Shown here piece by piece: positions 17,381 through 25,738 of a stretch of 40,271 bases of DNA. Source of the DNA: Thermogemmatispora onikobensis. GTDB lineage: Bacteria; Chloroflexota; Ktedonobacteria; Ktedonobacterales; Ktedonobacteraceae. The stretch covers positions 1 to 40,271 of the forward strand of contig NZ_BDGT01000045.1 of NCBI RefSeq assembly GCF_001748285.1, written 5' to 3'. Below the pieces are notes generated by a model. It had not been told where the DNA came from, ran no database searches, and worked only from the letters and a program-made list of their open reading frames with translations. Made by a program: the position numbers and the translations under genes. Each line of letters starts with the position of its first letter. Positions within the stretch are counted from its first letter, which is position 1.

Positions 17381-18220
17381 ATGGCAGACAGTTCGATCAG
17401 TACACCAACCGCTCCTTCTCGGCCCGGCCAGACGGGCGTGGCTGAGCCACGTCTGCGCCTGACCGGTATCAGCAAGGCATTCGGGGCCGTGCAGGCCCTT
17501 TCCAATGTCGACTTCGAGGTCTACGCTGGTGAGGTCGTCGGCCTCGTGGGCGATAATGGCGCCGGTAAATCGACGCTGGTCAAGATCATCTCCGGCGTTG
17601 AGCAGGCTGACAGCGGCGAGATTTTCCTGGAGGGCACACCGGTGAAGATCACCGGTCCCAGTGTGGCAACGCGCCTGGGGATCGAGACCGTTTATCAGGA
17701 CCTGGCGCTCTGCGATAATCTCGATGTGGTGGCCAACCTCTTCCTTGGCCACGAGGAGCTTGATCTCTGGCCCGTGCTCTCTGAGGTGCACATGGAGCGC
17801 GAGGCCCTGCGCGTGCTCAGCGTGCTCGATGTCAAGATTCCCTCGGTGCGCGTGCCGGTCTCGCTGCTCTCGGGCGGTCAACGCCAGTCTATCGCAGTCG
17901 CTAAGACAATTCTGCGTCAGGCCCGGGTGGTGCTTCTGGACGAGCCGACGGCAGCGTTGGGCGTGGCCCAGACGCGCCAGGTGCTCAATTTGATCAAGCG
18001 CTTGCGCGAGCAGGGCCTGGCCGTGGTGGTGATCTCGCATAACCTGGCCGATGTTTTTGAGGTCGTGGACCGTGTGATTGTGCTGCGCCTGGGGCGGCGC
18101 GTGGCTACCTTCGATGTGAAGACGGCGACGCCCGAGCGCGTGGTGGCGGCCATCACCGGCGCGGAGTTTGGCGCTGAGGTGGACGCGAATGGCTCGAATG
18201 GAGGAGGTCTGCAGTCATGA
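17381..18220 (+). CDS. Sugar ABC transporter ATP-binding protein, single-domain CUT2 type
   Basis: ATG 17381 follows GGAGG (17372-17376). The 279-residue ATPase has one nucleotide-binding domain: Walker A GDNGAGKST (57-65), signature SGGQRQ starting at 164, and Walker B VVLLDEPTAAL with D187. It powers import of the sugar delivered by the lipoprotein encoded upstream. Unlike the 500-residue double-domain XylG/RbsA proteins, this is the short form known from FrcA-like transporters. The window also holds a double-domain version at 25735-27255. Its stop overlaps the permease start by 4 bases (ATGA). Confidence 0.93.
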   Translation: MADSSISTPTAPSRPGQTGVAEPRLRLTGISKAFGAVQALSNVDFEVYAGEVVGLVGDNGAGKSTLVKIISGVEQADSGEIFLEGTPVKITGPSVATRLGIETVYQDLALCDNLDVVANLFLGHEELDLWPVLSEVHMEREALRVLSVLDVKIPSVRVPVSLLSGGQRQSIAVAKTILRQARVVLLDEPTAALGVAQTRQVLNLIKRLREQGLAVVVISHNLADVFEVVDRVIVLRLGRRVATFDVKTATPERVVAAITGAEFGAEVDANGSNGGGLQS

Positions 18221-19440
18221 GTGAAGCTGTGAAGCAGAAGCAACCAGCCCCGACGACCAGCGTTGAGGTGCCCTCCAGGTTGCCGCGTCCTACGGTGGGC
18301 CAGCTCCTGCGCACCGATCTGGGCTTTGTGCCCGTGCTGCTGACCTTGCTGGTCATCGCCGCCTACTTTGCTTTGACGACCGGCGGCCTCTTTTTGACGC
18401 CGCGCAACCTCTCAAATCTGGTGCTGCAGATCACACAGATCGGTGTGTTGGCCCTGGGCAGTACGCTGGTGCTGCTGCTGGGTGAGATCGATCTGTCGGT
18501 GGCAGCGGTGAGTACGCTCTGCGCGGTGGTGATGGGCGTGCTGACCGAGCGCCAGGGCATGTCAGCGGGCTGGGCAATTCTGGCCGCGCTGGCGACAGGC
18601 GCCCTCGCGGGACTCATCAATGGCTTGCTGGTCGCCTTTATCCGCATCCCTTCGTTTATTGTGACGTTGGCGGCCTCTATCGGCTACTCTGGTCTCTTGC
18701 TCTACCTGCTCGCCGGACAGAGCACGCTGATTATCCATAACCCCTTCATTGTCTCGCTGGCGAATAACTATCTGCCGGACGTGCTGGGTGTCGGCTTGCC
18801 AACGCTGGCGCTCTTGCTCTATATTGGATTCGTGGTGCTCAACTACGTGCGCCGCCGGCAGGCGGGCCTGCGCACGCAGCCGCTAGCGCGTTTGCTCCTG
18901 CAGATCGTGATTGTGGCGGTGATCGTCGAGGGCGCGGTGGCCCTCTTCGAGTCCTACCTGGGCGTGCCTCAGTCAGTGGTTTTCCTGACCGGATTGATCT
19001 TGCTCTGCTGGCTCTTGCTGACAAAGACGCCCTTCGGGCGCTATGTCTATGCCGTTGGAGGCAACGCCGAGGCGGCGCGCCGCGCTGGTATCAATGTGTC
19101 ACTGATTCGGGTGGCGGTCTTTACGATGTGTTCGACGCTGGCGGCCATCGGTGGCGTGCTGGCGGCTTCGCGCGGCCTGGCGGTGGCCAGTCAGATCGAT
19201 CCAACTCTCCTGCTCGATTCGATCGCGGCGGCAGTGATCGGCGGAGTGAGTCTCTTCGGCGGCAAAGGCTCGGTCTGGTCCCTGATTCTGGGCGCGCTGA
19301 TCATTGGTAGCCTGGAGAACGGTCTCGACTTGAAGAGCCAGGGCACCGACGTGAAGGAGATGGTCGAGGGCGTGGTCCTGGTGCTCGCGGTGGCTGCCGA
19401 CGCCCTGATTCGTCGCGCTCAGGCTCGCCGTGGCCGCTAG
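18217..19440 (+). CDS. xylH: Sugar ABC transporter permease, XylH type
   Basis: The 407-residue integral membrane protein carries the CUT2 permease features LGEIDLSVAAVSTL, GLINGLLVAFIRIPSFIVTL, RYVYAVGGNAEAARRAGI and AAVIGGVSLFGGKGS. About ten to twelve hydrophobic helices are visible, with a family-typical long insert near residues 190-240. It forms the membrane channel of the transporter encoded with 16003-18220. It starts at ATG 18217, overlapping the ATPase stop. No terminator with a T tract is seen after the stop at 19440. Confidence 0.93.
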   Translation: MSEAVKQKQPAPTTSVEVPSRLPRPTVGQLLRTDLGFVPVLLTLLVIAAYFALTTGGLFLTPRNLSNLVLQITQIGVLALGSTLVLLLGEIDLSVAAVSTLCAVVMGVLTERQGMSAGWAILAALATGALAGLINGLLVAFIRIPSFIVTLAASIGYSGLLLYLLAGQSTLIIHNPFIVSLANNYLPDVLGVGLPTLALLLYIGFVVLNYVRRRQAGLRTQPLARLLLQIVIVAVIVEGAVALFESYLGVPQSVVFLTGLILLCWLLLTKTPFGRYVYAVGGNAEAARRAGINVSLIRVAVFTMCSTLAAIGGVLAASRGLAVASQIDPTLLLDSIAAAVIGGVSLFGGKGSVWSLILGALIIGSLENGLDLKSQGTDVKEMVEGVVLVLAVAADALIRRAQARRGR

Positions 19441-19613
19441 GCCGCCTGCTGCGCGTGCTCAGCGTGCTCAGCGCCGTGAGACTTGCGCTGGCCGACGAGC
19501 GGCTGACCCCGGTCCTGGTCTGGCGCTGATGTATACGCCTCGCTTGCTGGCTCGCTCCGACTCCACAGCGAGGCGCTGGCCCGGGACCACCCGTCGCCCG
19601 CCGCGCTGATCGT

Positions 19614-19635
19614 AAGGCAAGGCAAGGCAAGGCAA
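19614..19635. repeat. AAGGC pentanucleotide repeat before the methyltransferase gene
   Basis: Four perfect AAGGC units (19614-19633) plus AA lie 5 bases before the GGAGG ribosome binding site of the methyltransferase gene. Slippage here would change the leader or promoter spacing without touching the coding frame. Confidence 0.8.
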
Positions 19636-19655
19636 GAGAAGGAGGAAGAGCCAGG

Positions 19656-21977
19656 GTGCTGCAAGGCCTCTCGCAGCCGTTCTCAGGATCTGGTACGGAG
19701 TCCCCAGCCCCAGCTATGACCTTGTTGGCTCCGCTCCTGGCCGAGGACGCGGAGCACGCGTCGGCAGAGGAGGCGCTGCTGCGCGCAGCGGCGGAGTGGC
19801 GCCTGTGGCTCAGCGAGGGTCTGGCACGGTGCAACGCCTCTCTGGCGCCTGACGATGTTAACCGCGCCGCCCAGCTGCTACTGGCGCGTCTGCTGTTCCT
19901 GCGCTTTTGTGAGGAGCGTGGCCTGGAACCTTCGGGCGGCCTGCACCAGCTGAGCAAGCAGCGAATGCTCTACGCCCGTCTGCAGCAGCGCTTTGAAGCG
20001 GCAGGACGACGTTACGCCGCAGGCCTCTTCTGCACCCGGCCCCGGCCCCGGCTGCCAGGGAGCACCACATCGGCTGACCTGGCCCTGGCCGACGCTCCCT
20101 GCGAGCTGACAGAGGAGCTGCTCCCAACGCTCAGACTGGACGATGAGACCTTGTGCAGGCTGCTGCAGGCCCTCTATCCCCCCCTGGCTCCCTGCGATTT
20201 CGCTCGCCTCTCACCATCGGTGCTCGGTCGCCTCTATGAGCATTTTCTGGAGAAGAGTCTGACAACGGATGCCGCTGGCCGCCTGGTCCTGAGCGAGGAA
20301 CGAGCCGCAAAGAAGGCGGACGGCATCTACTATACGCCTCCCCCCGTTGTCGACTATATCCTCGCCCATAGCGTAGCAACCTTGCTTGAGCGCGAGGCGG
20401 AGGTGACGCGCGCCGCCCGCCTGCGCGTCCTCGATCCCTGCTGCGGGGCCGGCTCCTTCCTGACGCGCCTCTACCGTCTCCTACTGCACTGGTTCCGCGA
20501 GCGGTATGTGGCGGAGGGAGCGGAGCGCTTTCCCCAGGCGCTGCGACGCGATAGCCAGGGGCGCTGGCGCCTGACGCTGGCCGAGGGCCGTCGCATTCTG
20601 CTAGAGCAGATCTATGGGGTTGATCTCGATCGCCGCGCGGTGGAGGTCACCCGTCTGTCGCTCTTCTTGTTGCTTCTGGAGGAGTGCACGAGCAGCGCGC
20701 GCGAGCGGGCCCAGGCCTCCAGAGTGCTGCCACGCCTGGAGATGACGATCCGCTGCGGCAACGCTCTGGGTAGTCCTTGCGGCCCAGGGGTCGCTCCCTT
20801 CAACTGGCAGATAGCCTTTCCACAGGTTTTCAAGAGGCAGGCTCAGGCAGAGACAGGGGGCTTTGATGCGGTAATCGGCAATCCTCCCTATCTGTTCGGC
20901 GAGCAGCGCCCGCAGACGGAACGCCCCTATCTGGAGGCAGCTTTTACCCTGGCGCGCCGGCAGTACGACGCCTGCTGGCTCTTCATCGAGCAGGGCCTCA
21001 AACTGACTCGCCCCGGCGGACGCTTTGCTTTCGTGGTGCCCGACGCCCTGCTGGCACGTGATGAGGCTCGCCAGGCCCGCGCTACCTTGCTGCGCGAGGG
21101 CTTGCTGCGCGTCTACCATTGCGGCCCGGTCTTCCGCGCCTGCGTCTCCGCCGCCGTGCTGGTCGTCGAGCGCGGCGCTCAGCCGCCGCTGATTGCCTGC
21201 GACGTGCCAGCCTCCCCGGGCATGGGCCACCTGGGGGTGCAGACGCGAGCTTTGTGCAGCCGGCAGCGCTTTTTGGAAGACACCAGCCATCGCCTGCTGG
21301 TCCATGCAAGCGATGAGGAGGCCGCACTGCTGGCCCGTCTTGAGCACGAGGGGGAGCCGCTCGGCCAGCGAGTGCGCATCTCGCGCGGCGAGGAGATCGG
21401 CAAGCGGCGCGTGGCCACGACAGGCCCCCTGCCAATCCTGGCCGGCGAAAACGTGACGCGCTACTATATTGCTCCCCCAACGCGCTTTGTCCATACGCTG
21501 ACGAAACCCGCTGGCTTCTACCAGGCCCCCAAAATCGTGGTGGTCAAAACGGGTCGACGCTGCGTGGCAGCGTTGGAGACCGCCGGCCTGGCAACGATGC
21601 AGTCGCTCTATAGCCTGCACCTGCTCGATGAGCGCCTCGCCTATGAGGCTTTGCTCGCCATTCTCAATAGCCGCCTGATCGATTATTACCTCTATAAGAC
21701 ATTTACAGCCTACAAACGCCTGTTTCCCCAACTCAATCAGACAACGCTGGCCTCGATCCCCTTGCCACCTCGCCTGGCTGCGCACCAGGAGCCTCTGGTC
21801 GTCGCCGCGCGCAGCATGATGGCCCTGCAGGAGCGCCTGGCGGCCAGTACCAGGGCTGAGGAGCGCCAGGCCCTGCACCAACAACGTCTGAGGTTGGAGA
21901 CTCAGATCAACACCCTGGTCTTTCGCCTCTACGGACTCAGCGAGGCTGAAACGCGGATGCTTGAAAGCGCGGTATAA
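19656..21977 (+). CDS. Eco57I-type adenine-specific DNA methyltransferase (type IIG-like)
   Basis: GTG 19656 follows GGAGG (19641-19645); ATG 19716 is an alternative without a good binding site. In 773 residues an alpha-helical N-terminal region (LLLARLLFLRFCEERGL) is followed by the methylase core: YYTPPPVVDYIL, SAM motif DPCCGAGSF (260-268), YGVDLDRRAVEV, and catalytic NPPY (409-412). A C-terminal half resembling a target-recognition region follows (ISRGEEIGK, then LLAILNSRLIDYYLY). It should methylate adenine N6 in a specific DNA sequence. No PD-(D/E)xK nuclease motif is evident and no restriction gene adjoins, so it may be an orphan or a nuclease-less type IIG protein. It forms a single-gene unit. 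Confidence 0.88.
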   Translation: MLQGLSQPFSGSGTESPAPAMTLLAPLLAEDAEHASAEEALLRAAAEWRLWLSEGLARCNASLAPDDVNRAAQLLLARLLFLRFCEERGLEPSGGLHQLSKQRMLYARLQQRFEAAGRRYAAGLFCTRPRPRLPGSTTSADLALADAPCELTEELLPTLRLDDETLCRLLQALYPPLAPCDFARLSPSVLGRLYEHFLEKSLTTDAAGRLVLSEERAAKKADGIYYTPPPVVDYILAHSVATLLEREAEVTRAARLRVLDPCCGAGSFLTRLYRLLLHWFRERYVAEGAERFPQALRRDSQGRWRLTLAEGRRILLEQIYGVDLDRRAVEVTRLSLFLLLLEECTSSARERAQASRVLPRLEMTIRCGNALGSPCGPGVAPFNWQIAFPQVFKRQAQAETGGFDAVIGNPPYLFGEQRPQTERPYLEAAFTLARRQYDACWLFIEQGLKLTRPGGRFAFVVPDALLARDEARQARATLLREGLLRVYHCGPVFRACVSAAVLVVERGAQPPLIACDVPASPGMGHLGVQTRALCSRQRFLEDTSHRLLVHASDEEAALLARLEHEGEPLGQRVRISRGEEIGKRRVATTGPLPILAGENVTRYYIAPPTRFVHTLTKPAGFYQAPKIVVVKTGRRCVAALETAGLATMQSLYSLHLLDERLAYEALLAILNSRLIDYYLYKTFTAYKRLFPQLNQTTLASIPLPPRLAAHQEPLVVAARSMMALQERLAASTRAEERQALHQQRLRLETQINTLVFRLYGLSEAETRMLESAV

Positions 21978-22130
21978 AATAAGAGGGTAACGTCGGCGAG
22001 GGCAGGGAAGGGGAGCGCGCCGGGAGCCGACCTATCCGCCTCGTCAGATGGCTGAGCCTACTCCTGCCGGCTGCCCGCCAGTCTGGGCGATGTGTGTCGT
22101 CAGGGCAGACGGTGGCTCACCCTGGCAGAG

Positions 22131-22250
22131 GAGAGGAGAGCGCCAGCCGGCCTGGAAGAAGCGCAGCCAGGAGAGGAGAGCGCCAGCCGGCCTGGAAGAA
22201 GCGCAGCCAGGAGAGGAGAGCGCCAGCCGGCCTGGAAGAAGCGCAGCCAG
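22131..22250. repeat. 40-bp tandem repeat, three perfect copies
   Basis: Units 22131-22170, 22171-22210 and 22211-22250 are identical, and a degenerate start of a fourth follows. The unit length is not a multiple of three, so frames shift between units and the region is unlikely to code. The purine-rich unit begins GAGAGGAGAGCGCCAGCCGG. It lies between the methyltransferase gene and the zinc-protein gene. Confidence 0.95.
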
Positions 22251-22424
22251 GAGCGGCGAACCGTCATGGCACAGCTTGCAGCAACTTGACAGAAGAGCAG
22301 ATTTTCGCATACAACGATAAGAGTTGGGGCTTTTTTTGCGCCTGCCAGTCAGGACGCAGGGCGGTCGGATCGGTCAGTGCAACGAGCCGAAACAGCGCGT
22401 CATCATGGACACGAAGGAGGAGCC

Positions 22425-22649
22425 ATGTTAGAAGAGCAGATCACAGAGATCCCTCCCGAGACCGAGGGAGGCAAGATCGATCCCAGGAAATGCTACGTGT
22501 GTGGGGCCAAGGCGACAGCTCTATGTGCGCGCTGCCAGATGCCCGTGTGCCCTGAGCATCAGCAGTCTACTCGTGACTACATCACCAAGATGGCGACGAT
22601 CCTCTGCGACGACTGTGCAGACTACTATGAGGCCCTGATCAAGCCTTGA
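22425..22649 (+). CDS. Small zinc-finger protein, B-box-like
   Basis: ATG 22425 follows AAGGAGG (22414-22420) with 4 bases between. The 74-residue acidic protein has an ordered set of metal ligands: CYVCG near residue 24, CARC, then CPEH, and CDDC near 62. The pattern C-x2-C-x7-C-x2-C-x4-C-x2-H and a final C-x2-C fits two zinc sites, as in B-box or treble-clef modules. No signal peptide or membrane helix is seen. A protein-interaction or nucleic-acid role is possible, but no specific function can be assigned. It stands alone between two long non-coding stretches. Confidence 0.8.
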   Translation: MLEEQITEIPPETEGGKIDPRKCYVCGAKATALCARCQMPVCPEHQQSTRDYITKMATILCDDCADYYEALIKP

Positions 22650-23283
22650 GCGCGCAGCAGCAGCCACGCGCATCTGGGTAGTCTCGCCTGGTCTGAGAGA
22701 GCGCGCTCATCAGCAGAGACGAAAGCCAGTACGGCAATCTCGCGCCTGAATCGTGATCGGACTTGACTGACTGCGACCGGTCCGCGTCCAGCAGCGACGA
22801 TCGCTGTGTGGCGACTCGGTATGGCCACAACAAGATACGGCCTGCCTGTCTATCTGTTTGTCTGCCCACCTGAGTCAAGCAGCTCGCCCTTTGCCAGCGA
22901 GCGCTTCCAGGCTCTGATAGAGAGAGAGAGCGCTGGACAGCACGAGGTCTGTCTGGATTCGCTGTCTCGGGCCACCACCGTCGAGCGGCCCACCCGTTTG
23001 CATTGGCAGCCAGACGCTGGGTCATGGCCTTCTTTGTGCTGTGCCGCGGGCAGATGCCAGCGAGCAATGCGGTAGAGGGCCAACAGGCAGACAGACAGGT
23101 GATCTGACCGCAAACTCACTCATGGAAGAAGGTCCAGCCCCCAGGAAAGGAGAGCTAGCGACTGCAGACCATGCGCCTGCTCGTCGCCCGCCTCCTCTGG
23201 GGGCTGGATCTCTCTTCTCTATCTGGACTGTCCTCCCCTGAACCGCGGGGTCAGAGCCTCCATCGACTCAGCAACGGCCCGGC
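22650..23283. other. Long intergenic stretch without a supported gene
   Basis: No reading frame here has a ribosome binding site and a protein-like sequence. Short simple repeats occur, (GA)n near 22918-22929 and CAGA-type repeats near 23085-23097. No clear terminator was found for the convergent genes ending at 22649 and 23284. Confidence 0.4.
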
Positions 23284-24315
23284 TCACAGCGGGGGATTCT
23301 GGCAGCTCGGATTGAGCACCGCCTGGACCTTGGGATCGTTGAGATTGGCCTTGGTCAGGATCGTTACCCCCGTATCCTCGCTCTGGACGGTGGCGTGCTG
23401 GCGCAGAATGCGCACCATTGCATTGACGCTGTCATAGCCCATCCTAAAGGGGTTCTGCACCACCAGGGCCGAAATCGTCCCCTGCTGCACTCCCTTGACC
23501 TCGTCGGGGGCGGCATCCCAGCCGATGATCGTGATCTTGCCAGCTTTGCCAATGCGGCGCACCGCCTCCGCCGCCCCCAGTACGCTCGGCTCATTGGCGG
23601 CAAAGATTCCATTCAGATCGGGGTGGGCCGTCAGGATGTCCTCGGCCACACTCAGCGCCTGGTTGTAGTCGCTGTGGCTGGACTGGTCAGCGACGAGCTG
23701 AATGCCCGGATACTTGGCCAGCTCTTGCTTGAAGCCCTGGACACGCTGATCATTGGTGGCGCTGCCCGGCTGGAACTCGATCAAAGCCACCTTACCATGA
23801 CCGTTGAGCTGCTGAGCCAGCAGATCGGCAGCCTTGCGCGCTGAGGCGATGTTATCAGTGGCAAAGAGCGGCACGTTGGACGGCTGCGGATAGGTGCCCG
23901 AGTCGATATTGACCACGGGAATGTTTGCCTTGAGGGCCTGCTGCGTCACCTGGTAGAGGGCGCGTGCATCGGTAGCGGCGTAGATCAGGCCATTGACATG
24001 CTGCGTAATGTAGTTGGTCAGCAGGTCGATCTGCCCGGTCACGTCGGTCTCAGCGGTCACGCCGTTCCAGATCACTGAAACCTGCTGCTGCTTCGAAGCG
24101 GCGCACTCCGCCCCTTTGTGGACCTGCTCCCAGAAGTCGAAGCCGATGGCCTTGGGAATGACGGCAATCCTGAGCGGTCCAGAGGCAGTAGTGTTGTTAT
24201 TACTGCCTGATGACTGTACAGTGACACTGCCACAGGCACTGATCAGGCCGGCCACCAGCAGTAGCCAGAGAGGAAAGAAGATATCCCGCACCAGTCTGCG
24301 CAGAAGTTGTCGCAT
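23284..24315 (-). CDS. Sugar ABC transporter substrate-binding lipoprotein, RbsB type
   Basis: The start ATG at 24315 is preceded by AAAGGAGG with 8 bases between. Residues 1-28 are a lipoprotein signal with lipobox LISAC (Cys28). A type I binding fold follows: RIAVIPKAIGFDFWEQVHKGAE, IPVVNIDSGTY, GKVALIEFQPGSATNDQRV, IFAANEPSVLGAAEAV and IIGWDAAPDEV. It captures a monosaccharide for the permease and ATPase genes upstream on the same strand. Position opposite the L-fucose catabolic operon makes L-fucose or a related deoxysugar the likely ligand. A 394-base gap separates it from the permease gene, so it may have its own promoter. Confidence 0.9.
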   Translation of the reverse strand: MRQLLRRLVRDIFFPLWLLLVAGLISACGSVTVQSSGSNNNTTASGPLRIAVIPKAIGFDFWEQVHKGAECAASKQQQVSVIWNGVTAETDVTGQIDLLTNYITQHVNGLIYAATDARALYQVTQQALKANIPVVNIDSGTYPQPSNVPLFATDNIASARKAADLLAQQLNGHGKVALIEFQPGSATNDQRVQGFKQELAKYPGIQLVADQSSHSDYNQALSVAEDILTAHPDLNGIFAANEPSVLGAAEAVRRIGKAGKITIIGWDAAPDEVKGVQQGTISALVVQNPFRMGYDSVNAMVRILRQHATVQSEDTGVTILTKANLNDPKVQAVLNPSCQNPPL

Positions 24316-24709
24316 CAGAACAGCCTCCTTTGCCTTTGACCGCGGCGCCCCGCGGTCGCTTGTTTCCTCACTGAAGCGGCGGGCCTCGCCAACCCAGGCC
24401 GCGCCGATCGTTCATCGTCCTTGATGCCATACCTTCTTTTTCTGCGCCTCATGCAGCAGTTGCCTTGCCTATCTACGAGCACGAGCAAGATCACCAGCCC
24501 AGCCTGCGCTCCTGTCGGCGGGCAAGTGGGCCAACGGAGTGGACAGGCCCAGCGGAAGAGTGGACCGCCTGTCAGAGAGAGCAGGTGTGTACAGAAGAGA
24601 GGCCACCCCCTTTCTTACATCAGCGGTAGAGAGCAGCGAGCGTTCTGAGCCGGCCACCAGGACGGCGGTGCTCACGGGACGATTGGCGCGCGGCGCGGGT
24701 TGCCCGCGC
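24316..24709. other. Gap between permease and binding-protein genes, with a GC hairpin
   Basis: Next to the permease stop, GCGCGGG (24693-24699) and CCCGCGC (24703-24709) form a perfect 7-bp stem with a 3-base loop, which could attenuate transcription. No gene or clear promoter pair is seen in the remaining sequence. Confidence 0.45.
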
Positions 24710-25738
24710 TTAGCGGGTGCTCTCCGCAAAGCGGCGGCGGCGGAACTGGTCCCAGATCACCGCCAGCCAGATAATGACGCCGATGATAACGCTCTGCGTA
24801 AAGGTATCAATATTGAGCAGGACCGCCCCGTTGCGGATCACCGCCATCAAGAAGGCCCCAATCAGGGTGCCCAGAATGGTGCCCTGGCCGCCGAAGAGGC
24901 TGCAGCCTCCGATGACGGCGGCGGCGATGACATCCAGCTCCAGCCCGTCACCAAAGTTGGGCTGGCCCGAGGCCACGCGCGACATGGCCACCATGCCCCC
25001 GAAGCCGGCCAGCAGGCCCTGGAGCACATAGACGGCCACCAGATAGGCGCCGACGCGAATGCCCGCCAGGCGTGCCGCCTCCTCATTGGAGCCAATGGCG
25101 TAGGTGTAGCGTCCCAGGCGTGTGCGGCTCAAGAGCAAGTGGGCCGCCACAGCCAGCACTATCAGCGTAATCAAGGGAATGGGCACGCCGTCGATCATGC
25201 CCTGGCCGAGCAGGCGAAAAGAGTCGGGGACGCCAAAGACCGCGGTAGCTCCCGTAATAATATTCACGAGGCCGCGCGCCACGCTCATCATACCCAGAGT
25301 GGCGATGAAGGGCGCCAGGCGGGCGCGGGTAATCAGCAGGCCGTTGGCCAGGCCAGCCAGGCCACCGACCAGGGTGCCGCCGAGGACTGCCAGCGGCCAG
25401 CTCAGACCGAGATCGACCATCATCTTGACGCCGAGCACCCCCGCCAGAGCCGCCACCGAGCCGACCGAGAGATCAATGCCAGCCGTGATGATGACAAAGG
25501 TCATGCCCAGGGCGATAATGGCCGTGACGGCAGTCTGTGAGACAATATTGAAGAGGTTGTAGAGAGTGAGAAAGACCGGCGAGGCGATGGAGAGCGCGAC
25601 GCAGATGACGATGAGTGCGCCCGCCGCCGCGAACTGAGAAATAAGGTCGGAGATCTGGGCTGGCAGCAGCCGGCGCCAGGAGAGACCGGTCTCCGCGCCT
25701 GGCTCGTCCGCGATCTTCCTGCTCAGAGATTCCTTCAT
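24710..25738 (-). CDS. Sugar ABC transporter permease, RbsC type
   Basis: The 342-residue membrane protein has CUT2 permease landmarks: TFVIITAGIDLSVGSVAALAGV, LANGLLITRARLAPFIATLG, RYTYAIGSNEEAARLAGI and AAVIGGCSLFGGQGTILG. About ten hydrophobic helices are visible. It starts at ATG 25738 within the stop of the ATPase gene (ATGA overlap), so the two are coupled. It is the membrane channel of the putative deoxysugar importer encoded between 23284 and 27255. Confidence 0.93.
   Translation of the reverse strand: MKESLSRKIADEPGAETGLSWRRLLPAQISDLISQFAAAGALIVICVALSIASPVFLTLYNLFNIVSQTAVTAIIALGMTFVIITAGIDLSVGSVAALAGVLGVKMMVDLGLSWPLAVLGGTLVGGLAGLANGLLITRARLAPFIATLGMMSVARGLVNIITGATAVFGVPDSFRLLGQGMIDGVPIPLITLIVLAVAAHLLLSRTRLGRYTYAIGSNEEAARLAGIRVGAYLVAVYVLQGLLAGFGGMVAMSRVASGQPNFGDGLELDVIAAAVIGGCSLFGGQGTILGTLIGAFLMAVIRNGAVLLNIDTFTQSVIIGVIIWLAVIWDQFRRRRFAESTR

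Noticed and set aside
20601-21884. 427-codon minus-strand frame inside the methyltransferase gene
   Set aside because: Antisense shadow; the plus strand carries intact methyltransferase motifs throughout.
22131-22250. Possible CRISPR array
   Set aside because: The 40-bp units are directly adjacent with no spacers and no cas genes are present.
24423-24429. Another TGGCATC (minus strand) upstream of the RbsB-type gene
   Set aside because: No TCTAAC hexamers at the matching distance and no -10-like hexamer follows; likely chance.
24539-25540. 333-codon plus-strand frame over the permease gene
   Set aside because: Rich in His, Gln and Asp as typical of antisense frames; the minus strand has clear permease motifs.
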